A stretch of DNA of 25,584 nt from CAMYKD01 sp041617155 (lineage in GTDB: Bacteria; Pseudomonadota; Alphaproteobacteria; Kiloniellales; JAKSDN01), in assembly GCA_041617155.1 (NCBI GenBank), contig JBFJPL010000059.1, positions 1 to 25,584 of the forward strand, given 5' to 3'. The notes under the pieces are model-generated. The model worked only from the letters and a program-made list of their open reading frames with translations. It was not told the origin of the DNA and did no database searches. A program made the position numbers and the translations under genes. Shown in pieces: positions 23,836 through 25,584 of this stretch; the first letter of the stretch is position 1; each line of letters opens with the position of its first letter.

Positions 23836-24708
23836 ATGGACCTGGAGAGCGGCATGACGGCCAGAAAGCAAGTCCCGGCGCGCCATCTGGAACTGGTACG
23901 CCAGGCTTGCGCCCATATCGAGGAACTGGAGGGCGAGCCGGTAACTCTGGCCGAACTGGCCAGGCAGCTGGAGGTTAGCCCTTGGCACCTGCAGCGCGTG
24001 TTCAAGAAGGCAACCGGTGTTTCGCCACGCGACTATGCCGACGCCCGCCGGGCCGCCCGCTTCCGCGACGGCTTGAAGCGTGGTGAGTCGATCGCCGGGG
24101 CTACTTACGAGGCCGGCTACGGCTCCTCCAGCCGGGTTTATGAAGGCGCACGCTGGCAACTCGGCATGACCCCCGCGTCCTACGCCAAGGGTGGCAAGGG
24201 GGCTGCGATCACCTACGACATCGTGGGCTCAGAGCTCGGCCAACTGCTGGTCGCGGCGACCCCAAAGGGCATCTGTTTCGTCGCCCTGGGCGACCGGGAC
24301 ACGGCATTGATCGGTGCCCTGGAGGCCGAATTTCCGGCCGCCGAGTCGATCGAGCGGGACAATCAAACCATTGGTCCGGCGCTCGAACAACTGGTCGCGT
24401 ATCTGACCGGCCAGACGCCCCACATCGACCTGCCGCTGGACATTCGCGCCACCGCCTTCCAGCGCCGGGTCTGGCAAGAACTGATCGCCATCCCCTACGG
24501 CGAAACCCGAAGCTATGGCGAGATCGCACAACAGCTTGGACTGCCGCGGGGACAGCGTGCCGTGGCGCGCGCCTGCGCTACCAACCCGGTGCCTCTGGTC
24601 ATCCCCTGCCACAGGGTGCTGCGCGAGAACGGCCTGGGCGGCTATCGCTGGGGGGTTCAGCGCAAGGAGGCCCTGCTCACCAAGGAGGCCCAATACAGCG
24701 TGACTTGA
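23836..24708 (+). CDS. Ada-like AraC regulator fused to methylated-DNA--cysteine methyltransferase, lacking the N-terminal sensor
   Basis: A 290-residue two-domain protein. An AraC-type helix-turn-helix domain (about 20-118; VTLAELARQLEVSPWHLQR and FKKATGVSPRDYADARR, then a second helix-turn-helix) precedes an O6-methylguanine-DNA methyltransferase domain (about 125-285) with the active site IPCHRV (Cys258), the RACATNPVPL block before it and GYRWGVQRKEALL after it. The zinc-binding N-terminal domain of full Ada (about 354 residues), whose Cys38 takes the methyl signal, is absent. It should repair alkylated bases; whether it regulates transcription by a different switch is unknown. GGAGG lies 9 bases before ATG 23836; ATG 23815 and TTG 23800 are alternatives. 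Confidence 0.93.
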   Translation: MDLESGMTARKQVPARHLELVRQACAHIEELEGEPVTLAELARQLEVSPWHLQRVFKKATGVSPRDYADARRAARFRDGLKRGESIAGATYEAGYGSSSRVYEGARWQLGMTPASYAKGGKGAAITYDIVGSELGQLLVAATPKGICFVALGDRDTALIGALEAEFPAAESIERDNQTIGPALEQLVAYLTGQTPHIDLPLDIRATAFQRRVWQELIAIPYGETRSYGEIAQQLGLPRGQRAVARACATNPVPLVIPCHRVLRENGLGGYRWGVQRKEALLTKEAQYSVT

Positions 24709-24717
24709 TCCAGGACA

Positions 24718-24748
24718 GGGCAGTCGGCTTGCCACCAGTCGGCTGCCC
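24718..24748. repeat. Repeat cluster between ada-like and metallopeptidase genes
   Basis: CAGTCGGCT occurs twice as a direct repeat (24721-24729 and 24736-24744), and GGGCAG (24718-24723) with CTGCCC (24743-24748) forms an inverted repeat around them. It is followed by TATACAATATAT just before the next start. Possible hairpin or control site. Confidence 0.35.
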
Positions 24749-24764
24749 GGGCTATACAATATAT

Positions 24765-25472
24765 ATGTCTGGTAAGCGGTCTAACCTCAATATTTTGAGG
24801 ATTGAGGACCAGGACGTGCCGGTGACGGTGACTCGCCATCCGCGCGCCCGGCGTCTCACGCTGCGGCTCGACCCGGTGGCCGGGGAGCTACGACTGGCGC
24901 TGCCGCGCGGCGTGGCTTTGTCCGAGGGCCTGGATTTCGCGCAGCAGCGATCGGACTGGATTCTGACCCAGCTCGAAGCCCTGCCGCCACGGGTCGCATT
25001 TGCCGATGGCGCCGAAATTCCCTTCCTGGGTGAGACCCACAAGATTAGCCACGACCCGCGGGCACGCCGAGGCGTGTGGCGCGAAAGACATAGCATCCGC
25101 GTTTCGGGCCAGATCGAACATCTGCCACGGCGGATCACCGACTTCCTCAAGGCCGAAGCGAGGCGCGAACTGACCAACCGGACCCACGTCAAGGCGACCC
25201 AGATCGACCGCCACGTGACGCGGGTCAGCCTGCGCGATACCCAAAGTCGCTGGGGCAGTTGTTCGGTCGACGGTTGCATCAACTTCTCTTGGCGCCTGAT
25301 CCTGGCCCCGGCTGCGGTACTGGATTACGTGGTGGCCCATGAGGTGGCGCACCTGGTTCACATGAACCATGGGCCGCGCTTCTGGGCCCTGGTCGAGAAG
25401 CTGACCGCCGAGACCGAGGCGCCGCGCCGTTGGCTCCGGCAGAACGGCGCAACCCTACTGCGCTTCGGCTAG
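24765..25472 (+). CDS. YgjP-like zinc metallopeptidase (M48-related, DUF45)
   Basis: A 235-residue protein with the zinc motif HEVAH (192-196) and a downstream His202 in HMNHGPRFW, the YgjP/WLM-type arrangement, and the family blocks RHPRARRLTLRLDP near 24-37, SRWGSCSVDGCINFSWRLIL (161-180) and DYVVAHEVAHL. The active site is intact; the substrate is not established. I choose ATG 24765, 56 bases after the ada-like stop. It has no ribosome site but the AT-rich TATACAATATAT directly before it; an in-frame TTG at 24705 overlaps the previous stop and would add 20 unconserved residues. A leaderless transcript is possible. Confidence 0.9.
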   Translation: MSGKRSNLNILRIEDQDVPVTVTRHPRARRLTLRLDPVAGELRLALPRGVALSEGLDFAQQRSDWILTQLEALPPRVAFADGAEIPFLGETHKISHDPRARRGVWRERHSIRVSGQIEHLPRRITDFLKAEARRELTNRTHVKATQIDRHVTRVSLRDTQSRWGSCSVDGCINFSWRLILAPAAVLDYVVAHEVAHLVHMNHGPRFWALVEKLTAETEAPRRWLRQNGATLLRFG

Positions 25473-25584
25473 GAGCCTGTCCGAGTATTGGTCACGTGCT
25501 GCACCGCGTTTTCAAGGCCTTGGGCTAGGACGGTGCCGCGCCGCGATGCCGTGCGCATCGCAAGCGGTGCCGGACGACGCCCCA
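25473..25584. other. Right edge, no gene; short hairpin
   Basis: No open frame with protein-like content. GCGATGC (25543-25549) pairs with GCATCGC (25555-25561) around a 5-base loop, between two copies of GGTGCCG. No T-tract is visible before the edge. I cannot tell whether it is a terminator or part of a repeat beyond the window. Confidence 0.4.

Noticed and set aside
25473..25584. Insertion sequence end at the right edge
   Set aside because: AGGAGCCTGTCCGAG looks like a terminal repeat, but no partner repeat or transposase is in the window.

Overview
The window looks like chromosomal DNA from a GC-rich alphaproteobacterium, probably of the Rhodospirillales kind. This is inferred from high GC with strong GC bias at third codon positions, an MmcB-type DNA repair protein, a bactofilin pair, an ADP-heptose enzyme for LPS core, vitamin B12 nucleotide-loop genes and a ugp transporter close to the E. 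coli type. I see no insertion sequence, phage gene, CRISPR array, rRNA or tRNA. The gene order reads as ordinary core genome split into small operons.

Region by region. (1) 1-4630 is a nitrogen block: a glutamine-synthetase-family enzyme (minus strand, cut by the left edge), a divergent GntR/FCD regulator, a 548-base gene-free leader with a 23-bp near-palindrome, a divergent Amt ammonium transporter, and a 73-residue single-span membrane protein sitting where GlnK often lies, closed by a clear intrinsic terminator. (2) 4700-8000 carries a small two-span membrane protein, YciB, an exported relative of protein-L-isoaspartate methyltransferase, and two adjacent bactofilins. (3) 8180-10160 is a run of small plus-strand genes: a coiled-coil-like protein with a TTG start, a tail-anchored unknown overlapped by a possible upstream ORF, mmcB and a small exported protein. 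(4) 10179-14354 holds hldE, a PPP-type phosphatase and an ABC-2 exporter pair. (5) 14371-16946 holds divergent cobT and cobS-cobC, which assemble the lower ligand of cobalamin. (6) 17082-18529 holds a SYLF lipid-binding exported protein and an SCO1/SenC copper protein. (7) 18526-23697 is a minus-strand glycerophosphodiester block: a GpdQ/CpdA-type phosphodiesterase, ugpB, a very strong intercistronic hairpin, ugpA, ugpE, ugpC. (8) 23836-25472 holds an Ada-like regulator/alkyltransferase lacking the N-terminal sensor domain, and a YgjP-type metallopeptidase.

The most interesting items are the Amt plus small membrane protein module without PII, with substitutions by eye at the external ammonium site; the palindrome in its leader; the ugpB-ugpA hairpin whose loop carries the only good Shine-Dalgarno-like sequence in that gap; and the phosphodiesterase linked to ugp. 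I do not see a clearly new defence or mobile system here.
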